Source: Candidatus Finniella inopinata | Lineage (GTDB): Bacteria; Pseudomonadota; Alphaproteobacteria; Paracaedibacterales; CAITNM01 | Length of the DNA: 64,000 bases | Direction of reading: 5' to 3' | Assembly: GCA_943322985.2 (NCBI GenBank) | Contig: CALPGA020000001.1 | Span: 1 to 64,000 of the forward strand | Part shown: piece by piece, positions 25,478 to 34,971 of the stretch | Position numbering within the stretch: the first letter of the stretch is position 1 | How the letters are laid out: the number at the start of each line of letters is the position of its first letter | Notes under the pieces: model-generated | The model's input: the letters and a program-made list of their open reading frames with translations, nothing else | Told to the model about the DNA's origin: nothing | Databases searched by the model: none | Translations under genes and position numbers: made by a program

Positions 25478-25481
25478 AAAA

Positions 25482-26648
25482 CTACTCTTTCATTAATTGA
25501 ACGCGATAACGAAGCACAACCTCAGTTTTTGGCGCCACCCTTACAGGCCAATATACACTTTGGCTGCTTTCTTGCTTATGCGCCATACTTTCACGGACCA
25601 CTTTACCACGATTTTCTCCAAATGGGAGCATAACCTTAATGTTCGCTTCTTTTTCTCCAAAATTACGAATGGTTAATCTATAAGCAGCTTCTGTTACCTT
25701 TTCAGTAAGTAGAGTTTTAAATTCTGTTTGTTCTAAATTTCCTTGAATTTGTGTGAGAGGAGAATCGTGACTAGATTTAAGTTGAGCAAGCAAAAGAGGA
25801 GGAATTGCTAGCTGTATGTCATCACCAGATTTTGTAGAAGGCAGAGCACTTGATCCTAGAAATCTTAAGGCATTACTGTGGTCACGAATGTATATAGTAA
25901 TATCTCCGTTCGCCAAGTCTTGAGAACGTTTTTCATCCAACTTAAAGTGTAGCCAAATTTGCAATGGAATTTGCTTGTTTATTCCCTGAAGATCTTTAAG
26001 GTTGTCTTTTCCAACATCTAATCGATAGTCTTGTCCAGCTTTTTGCTTATGAATCTCCACCCATGGAATTCGAACAACACTGCCTTTGTTAATAAATTTA
26101 GGAGTATCAATAACGTATTCATGAAACGTTTGATTTTTTGCCAAATCATCAGTTTGTGCATCAACCAAACGTAATCTGATGTTCTCAAAGCTTGCTCCTG
26201 ATTGATTATCTATACTAACAAAGCTGTTAAAATTTTGAATTTCATCAAACTGCTCACTGACCTCAACAACATAATGCATATGCCAACCAATACCGCAAAA
26301 AGTATAAGTAATTTCTCCTTGAAAAGGATGTTTAGAATTTAAAATCAAATCAACAGCTGTTAAGACATCCTTATTTTTAGAGATAACGTATTCTGGATTT
26401 AAGTTGCTTTCTTGATGAAAGAGAATCGATTGAGAATCAATAGATCCAGGAACTGTGAGAGAATGCTCTTTTTCTCCGCTGAATTTAATAGGAAGAGTGG
26501 CAACGCAGCGATCTTTATAAATGACAAGGCTACCTACTTTTATTTCTTTTTTTGACTCTGCGTGCTCTTTTTTTGAGTCAGGCGCATTTTCTGCATATCC
26601 TGATTGAAAAACGAATGCTAAACAGATAATTAATAAAAGTACTCTCAT
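25482..26648 (-). CDS. Secreted DUF4139-like protein
   Basis: A 388-residue protein with a signal peptide (RVLLLIICLAFVFQSGYAE). The body resembles DUF4139 proteins of Gram-negative bacteria: FCGIGWHMHYVVEV, then SGASFENIRLRLVD, the DITIYIRDHSNALRFLGSSALPSTKSGDD segment and a C-terminal beta-rich part ending VVLRYRVQL. The function of the family is unknown; it is predicted periplasmic or surface-exposed and beta-rich. The start overlaps the murE stop by four bases, so it is inserted in the cell-division gene run. No enzyme motif is visible. Confidence 0.75.
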   Translation of the reverse strand: MRVLLLIICLAFVFQSGYAENAPDSKKEHAESKKEIKVGSLVIYKDRCVATLPIKFSGEKEHSLTVPGSIDSQSILFHQESNLNPEYVISKNKDVLTAVDLILNSKHPFQGEITYTFCGIGWHMHYVVEVSEQFDEIQNFNSFVSIDNQSGASFENIRLRLVDAQTDDLAKNQTFHEYVIDTPKFINKGSVVRIPWVEIHKQKAGQDYRLDVGKDNLKDLQGINKQIPLQIWLHFKLDEKRSQDLANGDITIYIRDHSNALRFLGSSALPSTKSGDDIQLAIPPLLLAQLKSSHDSPLTQIQGNLEQTEFKTLLTEKVTEAAYRLTIRNFGEKEANIKVMLPFGENRGKVVRESMAHKQESSQSVYWPVRVAPKTEVVLRYRVQLMKE

Positions 26649-28168
26649 AGATTTAACCCTGTAAGTAACTCTTCAGCCACTTGTTTATCACTAAAGTAGT
26701 AGGTTTCATTTTCAATGATCTGGACCATTTCATGACCCTTCCCTGCTATTAAAAGGGTATCACCTTTTTGAAGATGTGCAATAGCATATGCAATAGCTTG
26801 ACGTCTGTCACCAATTTCATGTGCTTTCAAAGCACATTCTTTTAATATTTGCTGCCGTATATTTGCAGGATTTTCTGATCTAGGATTATCATCTGTCACA
26901 ATTATTTTGTCTGCTAAATCAGAAGCAATTTTCCCCATCAAAGGACGCTTAATAGTATCGCGATCCCCACCACAACCAAACACGACCCAAATATTATTTT
27001 CTGTATGAAATCTCAATGATTTTAATGCACGATCCAAAGCATCAGGAGTATGTGCATAATCAACATAAACATATCCACCGTTTGATGTTTTTCCTACTAA
27101 TTCCATTCGTCCCGCTACAGATTTTATTTTTGGAATGAATGGTAAAATTGCAGACAAAGCAATACCTGATGCAATCAGCATTCCTATTGCACATAATGTA
27201 TTCTCAGCTTGAAAAGCTCCACTAAGATTTAACACTATATTACGGTATGTTTGATCATGATATTTTAAGTCAAAAGTGATGCTTGATGTTTGCACATTTA
27301 GGTTTGTAGCTATTAAATCTGCTGGTGCGTCAATAGCATACGTAATCAAACGTACACTATGCTGCGATGCCAAAGTCTGTAGCTGAGAAAAATATGGAGA
27401 GTTAGCATTTAGCACTGCTGCTTTGCCTGCGGGCAACACTTCTGAAAATAATTTGGCTTTGGCCTGAAAATAATTTTCCATTGTATGGTGGTAGTCTAAA
27501 TGATCTTGAGTGAAATTTGTAAACCCTGCCACTGCGATTTGACTGCCATGAATACGATATTGATCTAACCCATGACTAGATGCTTCAAACACAACATGAT
27601 TGATGTTTGCTTCTGCTAGGGCTTTTAATAAAGAAAAAAATGTCAAACTGTCGTAAGTAGTAAGAGCTGGAACTGATGGCAAACTACTTGGGTAATTTTT
27701 TGTTTCTAGACCAACAGTTCCAAATGATGCAGCAGAACACCCTAACAACTCCCATAGCTGGCGCACGATACTAACAACAGAACTTTTTCCATTTGTTCCT
27801 GTTACAGCCATCAAAACATCTGGTTGAGTTTTGAAAAATGATTTTGCTAGCAAACTAAGTGCTAATCTCGGATTAGAGCACTCTATAAATATATTTTTAT
27901 CAGCAAAAGAATTAATCACTTCTGCTGTAGCTAATATTCCACAAATGCCTTTATTAATCGCTTCTTTTATATTGCTAATGACCTGCGAGCAAGGAATTGC
28001 GACAAAAAAATCTCCTGGCTGCGCTTTACGAGAATCAGCACATAGATTATTTATCGTTATATTTTTAAAATTTGAGCGATCATAACTTAGTTCTAGCCCT
28101 GCACTTTCAAGCAGCTCTACTAGAAAAATTTGATCAAAGTGACTCAATTTATTGATCTCCACTCTCAT
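26645..28168 (-). CDS. murE: UDP-N-acetylmuramoyl-tripeptide synthetase MurE
   Basis: A 507-residue Mur ligase that adds the third amino acid to UDP-MurNAc-L-Ala-D-Glu in the cytosol. The ATP loop MAVTGTNGKSSVV, the DSRKAQPGDFFVA N-terminal domain motif, FTNFTQDHLDYH and the C-terminal TDDNPRSENP are visible; the DNPR form is that of meso-diaminopimelate-specific enzymes. The ATG at 28168 overlaps ftsI by 20 bases and has no clear ribosome-binding site; a TTG at 28147, nine bases after GGAG, is a possible alternative. It lies between ftsI and the DUF4139 gene; murF does not follow as it would in a full dcw cluster. Confidence 0.94.
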   Translation of the reverse strand: MRVEINKLSHFDQIFLVELLESAGLELSYDRSNFKNITINNLCADSRKAQPGDFFVAIPCSQVISNIKEAINKGICGILATAEVINSFADKNIFIECSNPRLALSLLAKSFFKTQPDVLMAVTGTNGKSSVVSIVRQLWELLGCSAASFGTVGLETKNYPSSLPSVPALTTYDSLTFFSLLKALAEANINHVVFEASSHGLDQYRIHGSQIAVAGFTNFTQDHLDYHHTMENYFQAKAKLFSEVLPAGKAAVLNANSPYFSQLQTLASQHSVRLITYAIDAPADLIATNLNVQTSSITFDLKYHDQTYRNIVLNLSGAFQAENTLCAIGMLIASGIALSAILPFIPKIKSVAGRMELVGKTSNGGYVYVDYAHTPDALDRALKSLRFHTENNIWVVFGCGGDRDTIKRPLMGKIASDLADKIIVTDDNPRSENPANIRQQILKECALKAHEIGDRRQAIAYAIAHLQKGDTLLIAGKGHEMVQIIENETYYFSDKQVAEELLTGLNL

Positions 28169-29885
28169 TATTAATCGATGTTAGTTGCATCATATCGCCA
28201 ACCTGCTCGGATTCTTCTTTGAAATCAGATTTAACGCCAAGTAAAGGAGCTATGCGCTCAATAATTTTTCCAGCTGTTGGCGTCACATTCCAACCAGCAG
28301 TCGCATATCCATAAGTTCCTAACGCTGCTTTGGGGTCGTCTAACATAACAATCATTATGTATTTAGGATCATCTGCCGGGAATCCGCCAATAAAAGAAGT
28401 CGTGCGATGACGATCTGCATCTGACCCGTACCCACCAAATTTTCCTTTATTTTGATATGCTGTGCCTGTCTTAGCAAACACTTGATATCCTTCAACATTT
28501 GCTTTTTTTGCAGTTCCTTCACGTACAATCGTGCGCATCATTTGACGAATTGCTTTTGAAGTTTTTTCACTAACACATGAGGTTTTTGAAAATGAATGCG
28601 CTCTTTCGTGACGATTTTCAGCTGGAATAAATCTTAAAGTCGGTGCTGGCCTACAACCGTTATTAACAATTCCTGCCACTGCACACAAAGAATGTAATGG
28701 AGTTACTGCAATTCCATATCCAAAAGAAACTGACATCATTGCTGTTTCACGCCAATCTTTCGGTGTTAAAGAGTTTCCAAGCTCAGGTATTTCTAAACTT
28801 AGTGAAGTTAATACGCCAAACTGTCCCATAAAATGCTTTTGTACTTCTGGACCAAATTTTTGAGCAATCTTAATTGCAGCAATGTTTGATGAATGAACTA
28901 AAGCTTCTACAAGTGTAAGAGGGCGATTTTGCCCTTTAAAGTCAGTAATTTTGAAACGACCAATGTTGACTGGATTTCTAGCATCAAAGATTGAACTTAG
29001 AGTAGAGGTTCCTGTTTCAAGGGCAATAGCTGCATTAAGAATTTTAAACGTTGATCCCTGTTCGTACACTCCTAATGTATTGCGATTGAATCCACATTCA
29101 ATATTTTTCATTTGACGATTGGGATCATAGTCAGGAAGAGAAACCATAGCGATAATTTCTCCAGTTTTCACGTCCATAACCATGGCATTCGCTGCAATGG
29201 CTTTGAATTTTACTAAGGCAGCAACTAATTCATTATGCACTGCATGTTGCGCTCGAAGATCCAAAGATAATTTTAAATCACCCTCTTGTGTAGTCAGCAT
29301 GGTATCAAAAGATTGTTCAATGCCACTCACACCATAACCATCAATGTCGCAACGTCCAATTACGTGACAGGCTAAAGTGCCATGAGGATAAACACGCTTT
29401 TGATCAGGCTGTAAGTATATTCCTGGAATCCCCAGAGAATGCACAGCTTCTTGCATTTTAGGAGATGCATGTCGTTCAATCCAAACAAACCCCTGGTTAG
29501 ATTGAAGTTTTTGCAACACATTTTCATATCTTAAATGAGGAAAAAGCTTACACAGCTTATCAGCGGCTTCATTAGCATCGATAATTACTTTTGGATTAGC
29601 ATATACAGATGCTGTAACCAATTGCGTTGCCAATATTACTCCGTTTCGATCAACGATATTTTGACGAAGTTGACACTCTTGTTGTTGACAGCCTATTGAG
29701 CAAACAGGAGTTCTAACAACCATCACATCTATTAAACGAATAGTAATTGCTAAAAATGCTACGCACGATATAGCTGTCGCACTAAGTGTGCGTTGTCGAG
29801 CAGTATGTAATAGTTGCTGATGTTGTGAAAATCTCCAGCCACTCAAGCGATACCATAGGCTTTTGATCATGATCTTAGGCTGCAT
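28149..29885 (-). CDS. ftsI: Septal peptidoglycan transpeptidase FtsI (PBP3)
   Basis: A 578-residue class B penicillin-binding protein that cross-links septal wall. An N-terminal transmembrane anchor (about residues 30-50, ATAISCVAFLAITIRLIDV) is followed by the pedestal domain and the transpeptidase domain with the three active-site motifs: GSTFK (SxxK), HSSN (SxN) and AKTGT (KTG). The open frame extends to 29954 across the ftsL end, but the ATG at 29885 follows AGAGG by six bases and overlaps ftsL by only 11, so it is chosen. Its end overlaps murE. The order rsmH-ftsL-ftsI-murE is standard. Confidence 0.94.
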   Translation of the reverse strand: MQPKIMIKSLWYRLSGWRFSQHQQLLHTARQRTLSATAISCVAFLAITIRLIDVMVVRTPVCSIGCQQQECQLRQNIVDRNGVILATQLVTASVYANPKVIIDANEAADKLCKLFPHLRYENVLQKLQSNQGFVWIERHASPKMQEAVHSLGIPGIYLQPDQKRVYPHGTLACHVIGRCDIDGYGVSGIEQSFDTMLTTQEGDLKLSLDLRAQHAVHNELVAALVKFKAIAANAMVMDVKTGEIIAMVSLPDYDPNRQMKNIECGFNRNTLGVYEQGSTFKILNAAIALETGTSTLSSIFDARNPVNIGRFKITDFKGQNRPLTLVEALVHSSNIAAIKIAQKFGPEVQKHFMGQFGVLTSLSLEIPELGNSLTPKDWRETAMMSVSFGYGIAVTPLHSLCAVAGIVNNGCRPAPTLRFIPAENRHERAHSFSKTSCVSEKTSKAIRQMMRTIVREGTAKKANVEGYQVFAKTGTAYQNKGKFGGYGSDADRHRTTSFIGGFPADDPKYIMIVMLDDPKAALGTYGYATAGWNVTPTAGKIIERIAPLLGVKSDFKEESEQVGDMMQLTSINNESGDQ

Positions 29886-30270
29886 GAGCAACCTCTTGTG
29901 AAGAGGTTTTTGTTGATGCTCTCTCTTGCTGAGGACTAACAGCGTTGACGGCATCCATCAATGCTTCAATGGGGTCTTGCGATACTTTCACTTCTTTCGT
30001 TTGTCTTGGTAATTCAGCAATTTCAACAACTTGATTCGGTTTTAAGGCACTAAAATTCAGATGCGTAATAGCAAGTTTTTGTAAACGCGCAGGATCATTA
30101 AGGTGAGTTAACTCTGCCTTTAAAACATGTATAGATTCCCTTGTTTCAGAGATGCTTTTAACAACTTGTTTGTGGTTTTTTTCTAAAGCCATAACCTGAT
30201 ATTTTACTCGGAATAGTCCAAGACCAACACAAAATGCCATAAGAGCTAAAAAGAACTGAGATCTTCTCAT
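29875..30270 (-). CDS. ftsL: Cell division protein FtsL
   Basis: A 131-residue bitopic membrane protein: N-terminal transmembrane helix (about 5-22, FFLALMAFCVGLGLFRVKY), then a leucine-zipper-like coiled coil (about 27-65, with VKSISETRESIHVLKAEL) and the conserved LNDPARLQKLA segment, which is typical of FtsL. The C-terminal 45 residues are Gln/Ser-rich and extend past the usual end. The assignment comes from this pattern and from its position between rsmH and ftsI. Its start abuts the rsmH stop (one-base overlap). Confidence 0.88.
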   Translation of the reverse strand: MRRSQFFLALMAFCVGLGLFRVKYQVMALEKNHKQVVKSISETRESIHVLKAELTHLNDPARLQKLAITHLNFSALKPNQVVEIAELPRQTKEVKVSQDPIEALMDAVNAVSPQQERASTKTSSQEVAHAA

Positions 30271-31220
30271 TAACGCCTAACCTCTTTTACAAATCCACGT
30301 AGCTTTGCTGAACGACACCGAGGATTTGATCGAATTTCACCTAAAGAGGGAGCTATAGCTTTACGGTTGATAGCAGAATACGAACAAAGAAATTCTTGAT
30401 GGTTAAATGCCATCTTGCTGTGGTTTTTAACCAGACGATCTTCTAACGCGTGAAATGCTACCGTGATAAGCCGACCCCCTATCGGCAAAAGCTGATTGCT
30501 CAGCTGTAAAGCACGCTCTATCTCTATTAACTCATTATTCACAAAAATACGCAAGCCTTGAAACGTAAGGGTTGCAGGGTCAAAACCGTCTTGACCTGGA
30601 ACGATTTTTCTGATCAACGTGGCCAGGTCTTGTGTTGTTTCAAATGGCTTCGTTGATCTTGTTGCAATAATTTCTTTTGCTATTTGTCTTGATCTGGGTT
30701 CTTCACCATAAACATACAAAATTTCAGCAATATCTTTTTCTTTAAAAGTATTTACAACATCCGCGGCAGTATAAGTAGAACCCACCCCCATACGCATATC
30801 AAGAGGACCATTTTGGCGAAAAGAAAAACCACGATGAGCTTCATCAACCTGATAGCTTGAAATACCAAAATCAAAAACGATACCATCCATTGATTCTGGA
30901 GTTAAATATTTATCCATTTCACTAAAGCAACCGTGGATAATTTGAAACCTATCACCAAATTCCTGACAAAAAATCTGTGCGCGCTTCACAGCATCGTTAT
31001 CGCGATCAAAAGCAATAACTTTCTCCGCACCTTTATTCAAGATTGCACGTGTGTATCCCCCGCCGCCAAAAGTACCATCTACATAGACTTTTCCTGGACA
31101 GGGGTTTAAAATTTCAATCATTTCCTTGCAAAGCACAGGAATATGAGTCGGTTCAAGATCAGATGCCATTGGGCTTTTAAGTATAGTTCTATTGCACATT
31201 GTAGGATTCACGGGTAGCAT
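30270..31220 (-). CDS. rsmH: 16S rRNA (cytosine-1402-N4)-methyltransferase RsmH (MraW)
   Basis: A SAM-dependent methyltransferase of up to 316 residues. HIPVLCKEMIEIL, the SAM loop YVDGTFGGGGYTRAIL, FDRD, DGIVFDFGISSYQVDEAHRGFSF and FQGLRIFVNNEL are all family hallmarks. It N4-methylates C1402 in the decoding site of 16S rRNA. The first 17 residues have no family match, so translation may start at the ATG at 31169 (MASDLEPTHIPVL); no start has a convincing ribosome-binding site. It heads the minus-strand division operon and diverges from uvrC across 69 bases. mraZ is absent upstream. Confidence 0.94.
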   Translation of the reverse strand: MLPVNPTMCNRTILKSPMASDLEPTHIPVLCKEMIEILNPCPGKVYVDGTFGGGGYTRAILNKGAEKVIAFDRDNDAVKRAQIFCQEFGDRFQIIHGCFSEMDKYLTPESMDGIVFDFGISSYQVDEAHRGFSFRQNGPLDMRMGVGSTYTAADVVNTFKEKDIAEILYVYGEEPRSRQIAKEIIATRSTKPFETTQDLATLIRKIVPGQDGFDPATLTFQGLRIFVNNELIEIERALQLSNQLLPIGGRLITVAFHALEDRLVKNHSKMAFNHQEFLCSYSAINRKAIAPSLGEIRSNPRCRSAKLRGFVKEVRR

Positions 31221-31289
31221 AAGTAAAGAATTTCGTCAATATTATTATTGTTTAAAAGCAATTTTTAATATTTTTTTATTGAAATTACC

Positions 31290-33152
31290 ATGCAGTCTAA
31301 TACCGATAAAATCATACCAACTAATGCTCTAACTTCTTTGGAGGTAGGGGCGAATATTATTAGGGATATGGTGAAAAAATTGCCCAATAAACCGGGTATT
31401 TATCGAATGATTAGTGCGTCTTTAAAGGTGTTATATGTAGGAAAGGCCAAAGATCTAAAAAAGCGAGTCATTTCCTATTCACATGTAGACAAACTCCCTA
31501 ATCGTCTTAAGCGCATGGTTAGTGAATTGCAGACGATAGAGATTGTCACTACATCAACAGAGGTGGAGGCACTGCTTCTTGAGAGCAACCTCATTAAAAA
31601 ATTACAACCTAAGTATAACGTTCTACTAAAAGATGATAAGTCTTTCCCGTATATTTTATTAACAGCGCACGACTACCCTCGCGCACTTAAACATCGTGGG
31701 CCTAAAACAGAAAAAGGTACGTATTTTGGTCCGTTTGCAAATGCTGCTGCAGTTGAAGAAACTATCTTAACAATGCAACGACTTTTTCAAATGAGAAATT
31801 GTTCAGATAGCTATTTTGAAAACAGGAATCGTCCTTGCTTGCAATATCACATTAAGCGTTGCACTGCTCCATGTGTTGGTAAAATAACTGCTGGTGAATA
31901 TAAGGAATCGGTACAATCTGCTAAATCATTTTTATCGGGAAAAAGTGATAAGGTCCAACGTCAATTAGCTGAAAAAATGCAAGAAGCATCAGAAACATTA
32001 GATTTTGAAAGAGCTGCTCAGTACCGTGATAGCATTCGTTTGCTAACGCAAATTCAAGCACGTCAACGCATTAATGTAGCTGGTATTAACCATGCAGATG
32101 TGTTTGCACTTTCACAGCTTAGTGGACGTGCTGTTGTGCAAGGATTTTTCTTTCGTCATGGCAGTAATTATGGCACAGAGACTTTTGAAATGGCGCATAC
32201 TGAAGGGGCAACTCAAGAAGAACAAATGGCAGCTTTTCTTAGTCAGTTTTACGTTGAGCATGAACCGCCATTGATAATTCTTTGCAACGTTCTTCCAGAA
32301 AATGTTGAAGTTTTATCTATGAGTCTGCACCTGCAACATGGAATAAAAACAGCTATCGAATGTCCACAAAATGGAATAAAATTTGACTTGGTTGAACATG
32401 CACTCAAAAATGCAAAAGAACATCTGGAAAGACGTTACAACAGCGAGTTAACCCACCAGAAACAATTCGGATTTTTTCAAGAATTCTTAAATATCCCAAG
32501 CATTGATTCTATCGAAGTTTATGACAATAGTCATTTGCAAGGATCTTCTGCATATGGCGTATTAATTTTTGCAACTCGAAAAGGCTTTGATAAGTCTCGC
32601 TATCGCAAATTTTCAATTCGAGAAATGAAACCAGATTTTGGTGGTGATGATATCGCTATGATGCGAGAAGTGATGAGTAGACGTCTACGACATAAAGACG
32701 AATGGCCTTTGCCAGATGTTTTTCTTATTGATGGTGGACAAGCACAGGTCAATGCTATTGCAGCAATTCTTGATGAGTATAACATTGAACTACCAGTAGC
32801 AGGAATTGCAAAAGGGGCGGTTCGTAATGCTGGTGATGAAACATTTTACTTCCCTAATCAATCACCACGTAAGCTACCTAAAGACAGCCCTTTGTTATAT
32901 TTTCTACAAGTTATTCGCGATGAAGCGCATCGATTTGCCATAGGCACACATCGTGCTGGTCGACAAAAAATTCTTGTGAAGTCTCAGCTTGATGATATTC
33001 CAGGCATTGGCGCTAAACGTAAGAAAATGCTGCTACAGCATTTTGGATCTGCCGCAGGAGTAGGACGTGCAAATGTAGACGACTTGATGACTGTGTCAGG
33101 CATCAATCGTTTGGTAGCAGAGAAGATTTATTACTTTTTCCATCAAAATTAA
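31290..33152 (+). CDS. uvrC: Excinuclease ABC subunit C
   Basis: A 620-residue nucleotide excision repair endonuclease, which makes the 3' and 5' incisions with UvrB. Domains in order are the GIY-YIG nuclease (KPGIYRM, VLYVGKAKDLKKR, about 30-110), a Cys-rich segment (CLQYHIKRCTAPCVG), the UVR motif for UvrB binding (about 215-245, ETLDFERAAQYRDSI), the RNase H-like second nuclease (EVYDNSHLQG, LIDGGQAQVNA, HRFAI) and tandem helix-hairpin-helix motifs at the end (DDIPGIGAKRKKMLLQHFGS). Length is normal. Together with uvrB, mutS and uvrD/pcrA it gives this window several DNA repair genes. Confidence 0.95.
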   Translation: MQSNTDKIIPTNALTSLEVGANIIRDMVKKLPNKPGIYRMISASLKVLYVGKAKDLKKRVISYSHVDKLPNRLKRMVSELQTIEIVTTSTEVEALLLESNLIKKLQPKYNVLLKDDKSFPYILLTAHDYPRALKHRGPKTEKGTYFGPFANAAAVEETILTMQRLFQMRNCSDSYFENRNRPCLQYHIKRCTAPCVGKITAGEYKESVQSAKSFLSGKSDKVQRQLAEKMQEASETLDFERAAQYRDSIRLLTQIQARQRINVAGINHADVFALSQLSGRAVVQGFFFRHGSNYGTETFEMAHTEGATQEEQMAAFLSQFYVEHEPPLIILCNVLPENVEVLSMSLHLQHGIKTAIECPQNGIKFDLVEHALKNAKEHLERRYNSELTHQKQFGFFQEFLNIPSIDSIEVYDNSHLQGSSAYGVLIFATRKGFDKSRYRKFSIREMKPDFGGDDIAMMREVMSRRLRHKDEWPLPDVFLIDGGQAQVNAIAAILDEYNIELPVAGIAKGAVRNAGDETFYFPNQSPRKLPKDSPLLYFLQVIRDEAHRFAIGTHRAGRQKILVKSQLDDIPGIGAKRKKMLLQHFGSAAGVGRANVDDLMTVSGINRLVAEKIYYFFHQN

Positions 33153-33299
33153 TCACACTTCATTTTCATAAAAATTATATTACGATACACAGATTAATTT
33201 TATAAAGTTAATCTAATGTTAAGATATTTAATGTCAATATAAAGATGTAAAAACATTTTAAAATAAAGTGACTTTGAAACTTCTCTTTTTTAGAGAGTT

Positions 33300-33339
33300 C
33301 TTAGCAAAGGAAGTAAATTGACTATAAAGCATTGCTAAG
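33300..33339. repeat. Inverted repeat upstream of the AAA+ gene
   Basis: CTTAGCAA (33300-33307) is repeated inverted as TTGCTAAG (33332-33339), 24 bases apart, with a -35-like TTGACT between them (33318-33323). It lies about 50 bases before the AAA+ gene and could be an operator or RNA stem. Its role is not known. Confidence 0.4.
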
Positions 33340-33387
33340 TTGTCATCTTCAAAAGTGTTGTGAAGCCCCTTTATTTGAGGAGGCCAC

Positions 33388-34953
33388 ATGATTAGCCAAA
33401 ATCTTAAAGTAATTTTTATCTACACGCTGTTAGCTTCATCAAGAGTTATTTCAATGGATAGTGGCATAATGCCGCCAGATGATTCATCTACCGCAGCACC
33501 AAGAAATAGCATCATTGCATCGGCAACAGATGAAGCCTTTGTTAAGTTAATACGAACACTAAATTATATAAGTGTGACAAACGGTAAAATTGAACCATGG
33601 AAAGATGCAATATTAGAATTTAAAAAAACTCTATCAGACCATTCTGAGGTGTCGACACTTGAGAGCATACGTGACAGAATTTTAGGGGTACCTTTAGCAA
33701 AACGTAGAATGGCTATGGTTAGTAGAGCATTCAGCAGCTTAGCAGGAGCCTCGTCTAATCCAATCGCATCGTCACACTTATCTGACACTCATGCGTCAGA
33801 TACTCCATCTTATTCCATGGTTATAGTAATTCCCAATCCTGTAGCGCGAGCAAAACCTGTTCTTAGTAGTGAGAGAAAAAAACGTAAATTATCTCCTGTG
33901 GTATCTAGCATGTTGGAAGACTCAAGCACAGAACCGGCTTCACTTGTTGGTCAGCAAGCTATTTCAGCATCAGCTATTAAGGCGCATATGATGAGTTTTA
34001 TTGCGGGACAAGACGATTCACTTGAAGAGCTTAGTTCTTTAGCGCATCGATTTTTGTGTAACAAATTGTTGGTTGATAGGGGCGGTATGCCTGCCAGCAA
34101 TCCATCGCACTGTATATTAACTGGTCCAACAGGGTGTGGAAAAAGCGAAAGCCTTAAGCAATTGGGGCTATTTTTAGGCGTACCTATTCTGAACATTAAT
34201 GCACGAAGTTTGACCGATGAAGGGTTTAAAGGACAAAATTTCAGTGAATGTGTTTCCAGTTTTTGTGAAGAAAATGGGAATCCAAAATCTGCAATCATTG
34301 CAATCGATGAAATTGATAAGCTTGCAGCACGAGGAGATGATGAGGCACGAAATTTTGGTAGAGCAGTTCAACGTGTCCTATTATCGCCTTTAGACGGTAA
34401 TTCTATTTCATTAAAAGGAAAGAGATTTGATCTTACAAATTGGTGGTTTATTGGAACTGGTGCTTTTTCTGGTTTGAAAGGTCGACATGACACAGAAGGA
34501 GAACGCGTAACAACCGCTAGAACTCAGCAAGACATTATTAGTGCTGGTTTTGAACCTGAATTTGTTGGACGGTTTCCCTCAGTTATTGCCTTCAAAGGTC
34601 ACACAATTGCGACAATGATGGATGTTATTGAGCGTGATGGATCGCCTTTAAAGAGAATACAAAATGAATTTAAGCATTTTTATGGGGTAAATCTTACCAT
34701 TGAAGCGGCAGCCTTACGACGCCTGGCGTCTACAAGCATAGAAATAAACCTTGGAGTGAGAAGCTTATACACAATTCTAAACATGGCGTTGCAACCTTTT
34801 TATGGACAAGCAATCGAGCTAATAGCAGTAGAGGGTGAGGCATCATTAGTTGCAACTTTAAAGGATATTATGCCCGCTATCACACGGTACATTGCAGATA
34901 ACAAAGAACCTAGAGAAGTGATTCCTAAACATCTTCAGCATATGTATCTCTAA
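33388..34953 (+). CDS. ClpX-like AAA+ ATPase with an N-terminal signal-like segment
   Basis: A 521-residue protein. Residues 1-22 (LKVIFIYTLLASSRVIS) look like a Sec signal peptide or membrane anchor, followed by a 200-residue Ser-rich region with no known domain. From about 205 the sequence is an HslU/ClpX-type AAA+ module: Walker A GPTGCGKS (about 245), pore-loop-like GFKG (about 274), Walker B AIIAIDEIDKL (about 305), Arg-finger box PEFVGRFP (about 389) and sensor-2 GVRSL (about 456). It lacks the ClpX zinc domain and the IGF loop that docks ClpP. A strong GAGGAGG precedes the start. An ATP-dependent unfoldase outside the cytosol would be unusual; it may be an effector or face the cytosol from a membrane anchor. 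Confidence 0.75.
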   Translation: MISQNLKVIFIYTLLASSRVISMDSGIMPPDDSSTAAPRNSIIASATDEAFVKLIRTLNYISVTNGKIEPWKDAILEFKKTLSDHSEVSTLESIRDRILGVPLAKRRMAMVSRAFSSLAGASSNPIASSHLSDTHASDTPSYSMVIVIPNPVARAKPVLSSERKKRKLSPVVSSMLEDSSTEPASLVGQQAISASAIKAHMMSFIAGQDDSLEELSSLAHRFLCNKLLVDRGGMPASNPSHCILTGPTGCGKSESLKQLGLFLGVPILNINARSLTDEGFKGQNFSECVSSFCEENGNPKSAIIAIDEIDKLAARGDDEARNFGRAVQRVLLSPLDGNSISLKGKRFDLTNWWFIGTGAFSGLKGRHDTEGERVTTARTQQDIISAGFEPEFVGRFPSVIAFKGHTIATMMDVIERDGSPLKRIQNEFKHFYGVNLTIEAAALRRLASTSIEINLGVRSLYTILNMALQPFYGQAIELIAVEGEASLVATLKDIMPAITRYIADNKEPREVIPKHLQHMYL

Positions 34954-34971
34954 ATCACAATTGTAGATAAA

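Noticed and set aside
33388-34953. Annotation as housekeeping ClpX
   Set aside because: It has a signal-like N-terminus, a 200-residue unrelated region, no zinc domain and no IGF loop; the real clpX would normally sit beside clpP and lon.
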